Positions 7,382-13,675 are shown, counted from the first letter of the stretch. The stretch: 26,762 nucleotides of DNA from a virus (IMGVR_UViG_3300026078_000080:1-26762), one strand, 5' to 3'. The notes: generated by a model not told the origin, from the letters alone. A program made the numbers and translations.

Positions 7382-8052
7382 CGGCTAACTCCTTGGGTAG
7401 GAGTTATGGCCCGAAGCGGATACGCCAAACGATGATGATGATCGCAGTAGTGGGATCCCTCCCCTGCTTTAGCGCCACAGCATGGCATTGAGCCGTCAGA
7501 AGGCTCGTTCGCGCTAGATATGGGGAACTTGCACTGCCCCGCAGCCAGATCGATGAAGAGAACTGGGTTCACGCCAGGGATGGCGTACACCGAGCTATCA
7601 AAGCCCCTCAACGATCTCTCGGTGGCCTTCTTCTCCCGCTCGAACCGCAAGGAAACTGCCTTAGTTATGGCCGAAGCCCCACTATTGGGCCGTACGCGTT
7701 CCGGGAAATATTGGGGATACCGCTTGATGACATCGCCCATCGCCGCAGTGGAGACGTCCATGGTTTCGGCCATAGCCGTTATCACGACATTCCGTGACCA
7801 AAGGGCTGCAGCCTTCAGCAAGCGCTCCCTTGTCCAAGGCATGCGCTTATTTGCCGAAACTACCAAATCCCTTTGCTTCACATCGACAACGCGTCTCGGG
7901 AATATGTCACGGTTGCGGCCGGTATATCCGGAGATCGCGCCCTTATGAATTCCAAGAGCCGCGGCGATCTGAGTAAGGGTGCAATCCTTCTCCCACATGA
8001 TCCGAGCTTGTTCGCGGTTTTGGTCTGTCCACTTGAAGGGCCTGCTGAGCAT
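7378..8052 (-). CDS. GcrA-family regulator with two HTH units
   Basis: GcrA proteins are alphaproteobacterial regulators that bind sigma70-RNA polymerase and promoters carrying CcrM-methylated GANTC sites. This 224-aa protein has an N-terminal GcrA-type HTH (residues 8-52: WT, MW, IAAALG, FPRR) and a second similar unit (73-117: WT, LW, ITAMAE, FPER). The C-terminal segment 166-212 carries the GcrA signature FIDLAAGQCKFPI followed by CCG and HYCDHHHRLAYP, probably metal-binding (Cys174, Cys191/192, Cys203, His205-207). The start is chosen for its GAGG site and because a longer frame covers the neighbouring gene. The likely role is control of host or phage promoters. Confidence 0.85.
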   Translation of the reverse strand: MLSRPFKWTDQNREQARIMWEKDCTLTQIAAALGIHKGAISGYTGRNRDIFPRRVVDVKQRDLVVSANKRMPWTRERLLKAAALWSRNVVITAMAETMDVSTAAMGDVIKRYPQYFPERVRPNSGASAITKAVSLRFEREKKATERSLRGFDSSVYAIPGVNPVLFIDLAAGQCKFPISSANEPSDGSMPCCGAKAGEGSHYCDHHHRLAYPLRAITPTQGVSR

Positions 8053-8059
8053 ATTGACC

Positions 8060-8410
8060 TCACGAATGCTTGATTGTTGGGATGAGACGCCATTGGGCAA
8101 GTTGGCCGGAGCCGCCCTTGGAAACAGAAATCGTCCAGCCGTAGGGCTCGATCTTCCGGCGCAACTGGCTGACCTGAACTTTGAGGATGACATCGGCGCG
8201 CTCTGGGCCACCATCCGGTCTACCGCCGTAAATGCGATCAAGGAGCATATCGCGCCTTACAGAAGAACCGACCGACCGCGAAAGAGCGTCAAATATGATG
8301 CGATGCGCTGGAGCTGTTATCGCCGATTTGACGTCATCGACTGTTGCGGCCTCTCCGATGGCGTTTCCGCAGCATGGGCAAGAATATGATTGTCTGGAAT
8401 GGATCGTCAT
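8060..8410 (-). CDS. winged-helix protein with N-terminal Cys motif
   Basis: The 116-aa protein starts with a CPCCG zinc-knuckle-like motif (residues 11-15) and ends in an OmpR/PhoB-type winged helix. The recognition-helix pattern ADVILKVQVSQLRRKIEPYG is followed by the wing hairpin WTISVSKGG near residues 70-100. It would bind DNA as a phage transcription regulator or replication accessory. Its gene follows a strong hairpin and ends seven bases before the GcrA-like gene, so the two regulators are expressed together. Confidence 0.75.
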   Translation of the reverse strand: MTIHSRQSYSCPCCGNAIGEAATVDDVKSAITAPAHRIIFDALSRSVGSSVRRDMLLDRIYGGRPDGGPERADVILKVQVSQLRRKIEPYGWTISVSKGGSGQLAQWRLIPTIKHS

Positions 8411-8433
8411 GAAGTCACCACTAGGAGAGAAAG

Positions 8434-8457
8434 GACCGGATCATTCGCGATCCGGTC
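8434..8457 (-). promoter_or_regulatory. 9-bp perfect hairpin in operon gap, possible attenuator
   Basis: GACCGGATC and GATCCGGTC pair perfectly around a 6-nt loop in the 92-bp gap before the winged-helix gene. On the minus strand it is followed by CTTTCTCTCC, a pyrimidine tract with too few Ts for a clear terminator. It could reduce read-through into the helicase and methylase half of the operon, or protect a processed mRNA end. Confidence 0.55.
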
Positions 8458-8502
8458 AGTTAGCCCGCGCCGGGAGGAGGAGAACGCGAGCCAGGGAAGC
8501 AA

Positions 8503-9099
8503 TCAGTTCATGCGGCCGGTAGCGCCAGCAACGGCGAATGGGTCGTACCCATCGCTCTCAAAGGGGTCGCCGTCGCCCGCAGGAGGCTCTTCCTTGGAAG
8601 CCGCAGCCTCAATCTTGGCGATGATGTCGGGGATCTCGGTCTCGTATTCGGTCTTGCCGGCGTCGTAGGAGTCTAACCAGAGGCGATCATCCGAACTGCC
8701 GCCGTCATAGCCAGACACCCGATCCAGACCGAGCAGACCGGCCTTATAGCCCTTGGCGCGGACAAGCTGCTCTTTGTCGACACGGTCAACCTGGGCAAGG
8801 AGGTCACCGCCGCTGGTCGATGGGATGAGCCCAAGCCACTCGAGATTTTCGCGGTCAGACTTCAGGCGGTCAACCGGCTTCTGGTCATCCTCGCCGAAGT
8901 GACCCTTGAGATAGTGGTCGAACTTCTGAGCGGTGAATGTTGGATCGGCGCCCTTGGCAAGCTTGCGGTTTGCCGACTTCTCCTGTGCGCCTTCACGACG
9001 TTTCGTCTCTGCCACCAGTTCCTTTCGGAAATGATGCGCGAAAAGCTTCTGACGCTGTTCAGGCGTCAATTTCTTGTTGTCACCGGCCAGTGCCGTCAT
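8503..9099 (-). CDS. phage protein with RMF-like segment
   Basis: The 198-aa acidic/basic protein is largely helical at its N-terminus. Residues 112-150 read AKGYKAGLLGLDRVSGYD followed by DRLWLDSYDAGK, which follows the spacing of ribosome modulation factor (GYxAGxxG...Y...RxxWLxxW). The last 40 residues are acidic and probably disordered (EEPPAGDGDPFESDGYDPF). The whole family seems common in rhizobial phages, but its function is not known to me. ATG has AAAGGA nine bases upstream. Confidence 0.7.
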   Translation of the reverse strand: MTALAGDNKKLTPEQRQKLFAHHFRKELVAETKRREGAQEKSANRKLAKGADPTFTAQKFDHYLKGHFGEDDQKPVDRLKSDRENLEWLGLIPSTSGGDLLAQVDRVDKEQLVRAKGYKAGLLGLDRVSGYDGGSSDDRLWLDSYDAGKTEYETEIPDIIAKIEAAASKEEPPAGDGDPFESDGYDPFAVAGATGRMN

Positions 9100-9102
9100 C
9101 GT

Positions 9103-9489
9103 TTATTGTCCTTTTGCTCGCCTGACTTTCGCAGCCAGAGCTTCCACTTCACCCACAAGATCCTCAAAGCGATCATCCTTCCCCCGTACTTCCTCGACCT
9201 CTCTTTGGAGGTCGCTGATTTGTTGTTGGCAGTAGTCAAGATAAGCCGCGCGGATGGTCCAGAAGGCATCGACCGTGATCGACTTCGCCCGACCGGCGCG
9301 GAGATGCATAATCTGCCAGAAGGAAAGGCCGTGCTTGCGGGCAAGCCGGCGAATGGCGTTCTCGACGTCACCATTGCCAGCGGTTTCCCGCTCCACCATC
9401 CTCCTCACGTACTCACTGGCTAAAGCTGTACTCATCACTGTTTTTCCCTGTTTATTTTCGTGCAAACCGTGAATTTGATTCTCTGACAT
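9103..9489 (-). CDS. hypothetical DNA-binding-like protein with coiled coil
   Basis: The 128-aa product has a basic helical region, YVRRMVERETAGNGDVENAI then RRLARKHGLSFWQIMHLRAG (residues about 27-67), which looks like a helix-turn-helix. It is followed by a coiled coil (DYCQQQISDLQREVEEVRGK onward). A role in DNA binding is an inference. The ATG used here has AAGGA 11 bases upstream, held in the bulge of a long hairpin. A second ATG at residue 19 (position 9435) could be used instead, because the conserved-looking part begins there. Confidence 0.65.
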   Translation of the reverse strand: MSENQIHGLHENKQGKTVMSTALASEYVRRMVERETAGNGDVENAIRRLARKHGLSFWQIMHLRAGRAKSITVDAFWTIRAAYLDYCQQQISDLQREVEEVRGKDDRFEDLVGEVEALAAKVRRAKGQ

Positions 9490-9492
9490 CGT

Positions 9493-9545
9493 GAATGCCG
9501 TCCTTCTCGCTACGGGCTATGTTCTTCCCGTACCGAGCGGCATTC
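9493..9545 (-). promoter_or_regulatory. leader hairpin with Shine-Dalgarno in a bulge
   Basis: On the minus strand the leader folds as GAATGCCG, CTCGGTACGGG, a 10-nt loop, CCCGTAGCGAG, AAGGA, CGGCATTC. That is an outer 8-bp perfect stem and an inner 11-bp stem with one mismatch. The sole asymmetry is a 5-nt bulge that is exactly AAGGA, the Shine-Dalgarno sequence of the next gene (ATG at 9489). This looks like a translational switch. Confidence 0.6.
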
Positions 9546-9552
9546 GAAAGGT

Positions 9553-9681
9553 TCAGCCCCCGCCCACTGGCGAAGACTTGAAATGACGATCACGAACACG
9601 AAGCATTGCGCCGCTAAGTTTGGCGACGGAGGGCGCGGTAGCTTCGGTGGTCGTGGAAAATTTGGAGAATGAGGAGATCAC
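9553..9681 (-). CDS. possible 42-aa protein, GTG start
   Basis: This short frame begins with GTG overlapping the preceding TGA (GTGA) and ends just before the leader hairpin. The product begins MISSFSKFSTTTEATAPSVA and ends FKSSPVGGG; it is Ser/Thr-rich then basic. The overlap and exact filling of the gap argue for a real gene. There is no domain, and the start codon is weak. Confidence 0.4.
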   Translation of the reverse strand: MISSFSKFSTTTEATAPSVAKLSGAMLRVRDRHFKSSPVGGG

Positions 9682-9860
9682 TTCGTCACCTCACGGAGAA
9701 TACGGAGATCGCCTACAGGAGCGCCGGCCGCGTCGGTCTCATCCGAGGCACGAAGCTTCCACCGTGACCGGGCATAGAGATAGACACCCAAGACGAACGG
9801 AACCGGAATCCCGAGGATGAGCCCGAGGCACTTCACCATGAGAATGACGTTATCGGGCAT
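9678..9860 (-). CDS. small membrane protein (60 aa)
   Basis: The product begins MPDNVILMVKCLGLILGIPV and has one membrane segment at about residues 5-29, followed by a basic YARSRWKLR stretch that would stay in the cytoplasm. The start is the ATG overlapping the upstream 45-aa gene by 11 bases. A longer frame upstream reads through that neighbour in another frame and is not used. No family is recognised. Together with the 45-aa gene it forms a pair of co-translated single-pass proteins. Confidence 0.6.
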   Translation of the reverse strand: MPDNVILMVKCLGLILGIPVPFVLGVYLYARSRWKLRASDETDAAGAPVGDLRILREVTK

Positions 9861-9987
9861 TGTCGCGCTCCTCCTGGCTGGAGATGCGAGAGGAAAGCAT
9901 GCAAGCCGACAGGGCCGCGATAGTGCAGACGAAGAACCCAAGGGCTGCCGCAGATGCTAGAGCCGTTTCAAGGGAGATCGTGATCAT
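9850..9987 (-). CDS. tiny membrane protein (45 aa)
   Basis: This short gene starts with ATG overlapping the upstream stop (ATGA) and ends inside the start of the 60-aa gene. The product is MITISLETALASAAALGFFV followed by CTIAALSACMLSSRISSQEE and RDNAR. Residues 8-30 form one hydrophobic segment followed by a charged tail. A GGTGAT about five bases upstream could serve as ribosome binding site. Both flanks being coupled makes it more likely real than its length suggests. Function is unknown. Confidence 0.55.
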   Translation of the reverse strand: MITISLETALASAAALGFFVCTIAALSACMLSSRISSQEERDNAR

Positions 9988-10301
9988 GAGATCACCACGA
10001 TTTTGGGCTGGTAGTTCAGCATGGCTTGGAACTGGCTGATATCGGTCTTGCGCTCGACAACCGGCTTAAAACGCTTAGGGTCCCAGCCCTGCTCGTAAAT
10101 CATCCCGTTGTAGTGATCGAGTTCGTTGCGGACCTCATTGAGCCAGACGCAAGGGAGATCAATCAGCGTGCCGACTTCCCTTACCGTGTAAATCACCCCC
10201 ATCTCAGGAAGGACAACGCCGTCCAGCGGCGCTATAGCTCGCTGCCAAGGCTCCCAGTCTCGAATGCAAACGATCTTCTGCCCAACACGGAAATTGCTCA
10301 T
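9984..10301 (-). CDS. hypothetical protein, SH3-like
   Basis: The 105-aa protein reads FRVGQKIVCIRD near the start, then MGVIYTVREVGTL near residue 35, CVWLNEVRNELDHYNG near 50, and FKPVVERKTDISQFQAML near 78. This is the pattern of a small beta-barrel protein common in rhizobial and other alphaproteobacterial phages, ending with the conserved RKTDISxF segment. Its role is unknown. It overlaps genes on both sides by four bases (ATGA). Confidence 0.7.
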   Translation of the reverse strand: MSNFRVGQKIVCIRDWEPWQRAIAPLDGVVLPEMGVIYTVREVGTLIDLPCVWLNEVRNELDHYNGMIYEQGWDPKRFKPVVERKTDISQFQAMLNYQPKIVVIS

Positions 10302-10498
10302 GACTGCCTCACCTGAAACCGATTGGAATCCACCCGTTGATGGCCGACGCCCTCAACGGCTTGTGCTGCTGGGCATTCTGGTTCTGGAAATTTCTCTTCG
10401 AACAGGCGCTCAAGATCGGCGAGCCATTCGGCTCCGACAGGTTCCGGGTTCACTTCACGGCGCTGGATTTGACGGGCTGCGCAGATGTTGGAGCTCAT
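10298..10498 (-). CDS. small hypothetical protein (66 aa)
   Basis: The product begins MSSNICAARQIQRREVNPEP and has a short acidic helix (EWLADLERLFEEKFPEPE). There is no membrane segment and no motif I recognise. ATGA overlaps at both ends place it firmly in the operon, between a lipoprotein and an SH3-like protein. Confidence 0.55.
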   Translation of the reverse strand: MSSNICAARQIQRREVNPEPVGAEWLADLERLFEEKFPEPECPAAQAVEGVGHQRVDSNRFQVRQS

Positions 10499-10764
10499 TG
10501 AGCATCCTCCGTTCCAACTGTGTATTGCGGAACCGTGGTCTTGCCCTGCTGGCGCTCATACTTCGTCGTGACAGCGCCTTCCGGGCACCGTGCGAAATAG
10601 ACGTTTACGCCATCCCATACGCGCCACACGCGGCAGCCATCGACAGTTGCGATGAGATAAGCCGTAGCTCCGTTAGCCGAAGTCTCGGCCTTCATGGGCT
10701 CTTGCCCGCACGATGCGAGAGTGAGAAGAGAAAAAGCGGCAATGCCGGTATTGATGAGTTTCAT
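10495..10764 (-). CDS. small lipoprotein
   Basis: The 89-aa product has a typical lipoprotein signal peptide: Met-Lys, a hydrophobic core (GIAAFSLLTL), and the lipobox LASC with the lipidated Cys at residue 19. The mature part of about 70 residues contains two further Cys (GCRVWRVW and FARCPEG) that could form a disulfide in the periplasm. A lipoprotein expressed from an early operon suggests a change to the host envelope, for example superinfection exclusion. A spanin role is less likely, because no partner or lysis gene is nearby. It begins three bases after the previous stop. Confidence 0.7.
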   Translation of the reverse strand: MKLINTGIAAFSLLTLASCGQEPMKAETSANGATAYLIATVDGCRVWRVWDGVNVYFARCPEGAVTTKYERQQGKTTVPQYTVGTEDAQ

Positions 10765-10767
10765 GGC

Positions 10768-11154
10768 TCAGACTCCCCCTCCCACATCATCGATCAATGC
10801 GGGGCAGACGGATTCGACGGCGCCTGCCCCGATCTGGACCACCGCAGCCTCGATGTTGCCCAAAGGAGTCCAGGCCTCTGGGCTATCGGTGGCTGCGGCG
10901 GGTTTGGAATTGTCTCTGGCGATCACCTGAGAGGCGATCTTTTCCAAGTATTGGCGGTCGGAAAGCTCAGGAGCGCGAAGAATGCCAAGGTTGAGGTGCG
11001 CGCGTATAACTGCCGCAAACTCCCAGCCATGCGCCGGCATGTCATTGCGCTGGGTCTGGATCCAATCAGCCACCGTTGTCAGGGCGTCGTTATAACCTTC
11101 GGCATATTGTCCCTTGCAAACAGCCGCAAAGCTGAGATCGTTCATTTCCGTCAT
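10768..11154 (-). CDS. hypothetical phage protein
   Basis: The 128-aa product begins MTEMNDLSFAAVCKGQYAEG. The first half is helical (GYNDALTTVADWIQTQRNDM, then WEFAAVIRAHL), and the second half is acidic and Ala-rich, probably flexible. No family is recognised. The ATG overlaps the previous stop (ATGA); a second ATG three codons later is possible. Confidence 0.6.
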   Translation of the reverse strand: MTEMNDLSFAAVCKGQYAEGYNDALTTVADWIQTQRNDMPAHGWEFAAVIRAHLNLGILRAPELSDRQYLEKIASQVIARDNSKPAAATDSPEAWTPLGNIEAAVVQIGAGAVESVCPALIDDVGGGV

Positions 11155-11357
11155 GCCGCATCCCTCTCAGCAACCCAACGCTTCATCGCGTTCGTCAGCA
11201 CCCGCATATGCGCCGCCGTCAGTCTTCGGCTCGCCCCACCCTCACCGTGGATCACATACCCTCCACCAGAGCCTCGGGTGATTTTTGGGGCTTCATTGCC
11301 GTGGTAGAGCTTGTAGGCTCGGCTATAGGCGTGGGTGAGGAGATCGGAGGGGGTCAT
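11151..11357 (-). CDS. small hypothetical protein (68 aa)
   Basis: The product begins MTPSDLLTHAYSRAYKLYHG, continues with a Gly-rich turn (RGSGGGYVIHGEGGASRR), and ends in a helix LTAAHMRVLTNAMKRWVAER. The beta-turn followed by a basic helix could bind nucleic acid, but that is a guess. It is coupled by ATGA to the HNH endonuclease gene upstream. Confidence 0.55.
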   Translation of the reverse strand: MTPSDLLTHAYSRAYKLYHGNEAPKITRGSGGGYVIHGEGGASRRLTAAHMRVLTNAMKRWVAERDAA

Positions 11358-11986
11358 GCTGCCGCCCTCCCGCCATCGGCCAAACGCCTGTTTTCGTGGA
11401 AAAGCTCATGGCATTTGAAGCAGAGGACGATCAGATCCGAGGGGCGCTCTGCGCCTCGATTGACGTATGTCCTGTGATGAACATGCATCTTACCGGGTTC
11501 CGCGCACGTTTGGCAGCGGTAACCAGCTCGCCTCAACGCCTCTTTGCGTCTTGCCTGCCATTCTGCCGTAAGGAGATACTCCCGATACGGCATCGTCTTG
11601 AGAAGAGCCTTGCGCTCTTGTTCGGCGTTCCGCTCTTCCAAATTCTGGGCTTGTTGCTGCCGATAAATATCTTTTTTGCACTTGAGGCAGATACGAGGAT
11701 CTGCCCAGCGCGCCCGATGGCCCCAATCTTCCTCATCAAGATGTTTAATACGGTCCTTCGCCTGCGTTCGGGATTCCACCAAAACATCGTCGGCGCATTC
11801 TATGCAGGTCAAACCGCACACACGCGCCGGACCCACAAATTTCGTGAGGCACCCATCGACGGTGCGGTGGAACGCGTCGCCGATCTCGTGTGTATTGATA
11901 TCGGTCATCCAATAGAAATGAGCGACCTCAGTATCTCTGATCGGCTCTATGGACCATTTTGTCTGATCTTGGAGAAAGGCTATCAT
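11354..11986 (-). CDS. HNH endonuclease
   Basis: The 210-aa protein ends in a clear HNH nuclease domain. Zinc ligands are likely Cys158, Cys161, Cys189 and Cys192, and the catalytic core is KMHVHHRTYVNRGAERPSDL (167-186) with His170/171 and Asn176, closed by CHELFH (192-197). An additional Cys cluster (CGLTCIEC at 57-64 and CLKCKK at 100-105) suggests a second zinc-binding ribbon. It would nick or cut DNA; in this early position it may act in replication or homing rather than packaging. The start is the ATG that overlaps the Cro-like gene's stop. Confidence 0.85.
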   Translation of the reverse strand: MIAFLQDQTKWSIEPIRDTEVAHFYWMTDINTHEIGDAFHRTVDGCLTKFVGPARVCGLTCIECADDVLVESRTQAKDRIKHLDEEDWGHRARWADPRICLKCKKDIYRQQQAQNLEERNAEQERKALLKTMPYREYLLTAEWQARRKEALRRAGYRCQTCAEPGKMHVHHRTYVNRGAERPSDLIVLCFKCHELFHENRRLADGGRAAA

Positions 11987-12180
11987 GCCGCAGTCTCCGG
12001 CTGCCGGAAGAACGACTTCGGCTCGATTACCCCGCCGGAAGCGCGGCAAATCTCTTCAATGACGCTCTTGCTCAGATTCTCTCCGCGCATATACCGGTGC
12101 ACTTGCGCCCGGCTCTTGCCCAGCAAAGTTGCAAAAGCTGTTACAGTTGTGTGCTCGTGGATATAATCTTCAAGGGTCAT
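11983..12180 (-). CDS. Cro/YdaS-like HTH protein, first gene of leftward operon
   Basis: The 65-aa protein begins MTLEDYIHEHTTVTAFATLL and holds one helix-turn-helix: AFATLLGKSRAQVHRYMRGE (residues about 14-33), then a helix ending ICRASGGVIEPKSFF, as in YdaS/Cro-like phage regulators. It is divergent from the repressor gene and sits next to the operator, so it is the probable Cro counterpart. The start is the ATG with the promoter directly upstream; the -10 element lies so close that the mRNA may have almost no leader. A longer frame would read through that promoter. Confidence 0.8.
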   Translation of the reverse strand: MTLEDYIHEHTTVTAFATLLGKSRAQVHRYMRGENLSKSVIEEICRASGGVIEPKSFFRQPETAA

Positions 12181-12198
12181 GTCGCAATAATTGCTACA
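12180..12198. promoter_or_regulatory. repressor operator, leftward promoter
   Basis: TGTCGCAATAATTGCTACA is a near-perfect 19-bp palindrome (eight of nine arm positions match). It covers the -10 element of the leftward promoter and ends at the Cro-like start codon. The same TGT-N13-ACA form with a shared TGTAGCA half-site occurs at the rightward promoter. Confidence 0.75.
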
Positions 12199-12216
12199 CT
12201 TTTCACCCAATGTCAA
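12187..12216 (-). promoter_or_regulatory. leftward early promoter
   Basis: On the minus strand a perfect -35 (TTGACA, 12216-12211) is followed 18 bases later by AATTAT (12192-12187), a four-of-six match to the -10. The operator overlaps the -10, so repressor binding would block it. The predicted start of transcription falls at or next to the ATG of the Cro-like gene. Confidence 0.65.
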
Positions 12217-12222
12217 CGGGAG

Positions 12223-12241
12223 TGTAGCATTTTATGGCATA
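12223..12241. promoter_or_regulatory. possible second operator near repressor gene
   Basis: TGTAGCATTTTATGGCATA begins with the same nine bases as the rightward operator and keeps the TG and A positions of its right arm. It lies just upstream of the repressor start, where it could mediate autoregulation. The right half is poorly conserved. Confidence 0.4.
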
Positions 12242-12256
12242 GATCAAACCAAGAAG

Positions 12257-13048
12257 ATGGCGGATAAAATCGCCATGTCGAAAAACTGGCTTGAACCATT
12301 CATCAAAGCATCAAAAATTGGCTCACAAGAAGATCTAGCCGATCTGCTTGATCTTTCACGCGCCACAATCAATCGACTGGCCAATGATCATAAAAAGCTG
12401 AAAAGAGATCGCGCGGAAATTATGGCCCCACTCCTTGGGGTGAGCGCCAATGATCTGATGCTGAACAGAATTCCTGGAGGAAAAAGCAAATTAATTGACA
12501 GCTTCGATCCCGATGAGCCTGAAGCCCCATCTGCCGAACAGCAGATGACGATAGGCTCTGAGACGGGAGTGCGAGGGGTTCCTAAGGATGGATCGGCCCA
12601 GATAGACGCTACCGGCGGGATGGGTGGGGGTGGCCTCACCATTGTGTCAGAAGGTGTCCCGGGTCGACATGGAATGACATTCTCCGCTGACAACGTTCGC
12701 GACTATTGGCGGCTGCCACCTCCTATGCTCGTTTCTCTCGGCTTGGCGGCCCAAGATGTTGCTGTGTTGCCCGTTCAAGGAGATTCTATGCTGCCCACGC
12801 TCAACGAAGGTGATGTTGTCTTTATTGACACCCGCCATCGTTGGCCTTCGCCTTCCGGTCTTTACGCTGTGCTGGACGAGATTGGAGGGCTTGTCGTAAA
12901 GCGACTTGAGATCTCCAGCCAGCCTGGTGCCGAACAGCAAATGATAACTGTAATTTCCGACAACCCTCGCCACAAGCCGAAGGAATGGCGGGCCGAGGAT
13001 CTGTTTATTGTCGGTCGTGTGCTGAGAAAATTTGGAGTCGTTAACTGA
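12257..13048 (+). CDS. CI-like repressor with S24 (LexA-type) domain
   Basis: This 263-aa protein is the probable lysogeny repressor. Residues about 20-65 form the DNA-binding HTH (SQEDLADLLDLSRATINRLA). The C-terminal half (about 145-263) is an S24/LexA peptidase-like domain with Ser177 in VQGDSMLPTL and Lys215 in GLVVKRLE, the Ser-Lys pair of self-cleaving repressors. The linker is Gly-rich (DATGGMGGGGL). I see no Ala-Gly or Cys-Gly cleavage dipeptide in the linker. ATG at 12257 is used; ATG at 12275 (MSKNWLEPF) is an equally good alternative. Its stop overlaps the next gene's start as TGATG. Confidence 0.88.
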   Translation: MADKIAMSKNWLEPFIKASKIGSQEDLADLLDLSRATINRLANDHKKLKRDRAEIMAPLLGVSANDLMLNRIPGGKSKLIDSFDPDEPEAPSAEQQMTIGSETGVRGVPKDGSAQIDATGGMGGGGLTIVSEGVPGRHGMTFSADNVRDYWRLPPPMLVSLGLAAQDVAVLPVQGDSMLPTLNEGDVVFIDTRHRWPSPSGLYAVLDEIGGLVVKRLEISSQPGAEQQMITVISDNPRHKPKEWRAEDLFIVGRVLRKFGVVN

Positions 13049-13389
13049 TGTCATCAGAGCGCGAGAAAACCAGCTTTGCAGAGGCGATGCAGATTGATTT
13101 GAATTCGCTCAAGTTGTTCGGTCGCAAAATTAAACCAGAAGATTATGAAGCGACATTCTCTAAAAATTCTCTTCACCAAGATTTGGGATACATTGGCGCG
13201 ACACATCCTCATGTTTATGATTTGGATGATGACACCCGCGATCGTCTCATTGCGCATTCTAGGCAAGATATCGTTCTGACGTATGTTGCGCTGATCAACA
13301 CAAGAAAAGAGCTTCGCGGCCTTCGCGCTTTTGTCGTGCTACTTAGCATCATCAATACTGCCCTGTTAAGCATTCTGGTATTTAGATAA
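13048..13389 (+). CDS. tail-anchored membrane protein coupled to the repressor
   Basis: The 113-aa product has a soluble, acidic N-terminal part and a single C-terminal membrane segment (AFVVLLSIINTALLSILVF, about 94-112), so most of the protein would face the cytoplasm. Translation is coupled to the repressor (TGATG), so it should be made in the lysogen. That position is where lambda-like phages keep rexAB or other immunity and exclusion genes. The family itself is not recognised. Confidence 0.7.
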   Translation: MSSEREKTSFAEAMQIDLNSLKLFGRKIKPEDYEATFSKNSLHQDLGYIGATHPHVYDLDDDTRDRLIAHSRQDIVLTYVALINTRKELRGLRAFVVLLSIINTALLSILVFR

Positions 13390-13675
13390 AGCAAGATCAA
13401 AGACGGAGGGTGAGGTTATCACATCTATCCCGTCTTATTCCGTAGACTATAGCATTCGAAGATCAAACACGCTTTATCGACCGAGCTGATGCCGGATGCT
13501 ACCGGCGGCACTTAGGGGGCTCGCACTCCCAGGCGGAAGGCATTCGCGCCAAACCTCACCACTTTCGTCGTTTATCCACCCTTGCGGGGCGATCAAGGCC
13601 GTCCAAGCCCGCGCTTCAATCTCAAGCTGTCCATATGCCGGTTAGCCCGAATCATGGCGTCTCGGCACGTATGCT

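Noticed and set aside
10264-11307. Plus-strand frame of 347 codons
   Set aside because: It lies antisense to five coupled minus-strand genes, including a lipoprotein with a clear lipobox; its length is a by-product of their codon use.
11396-12166. Plus-strand frame of 256 codons
   Set aside because: It is antisense to the HNH endonuclease and Cro-like genes, whose motifs are clear.
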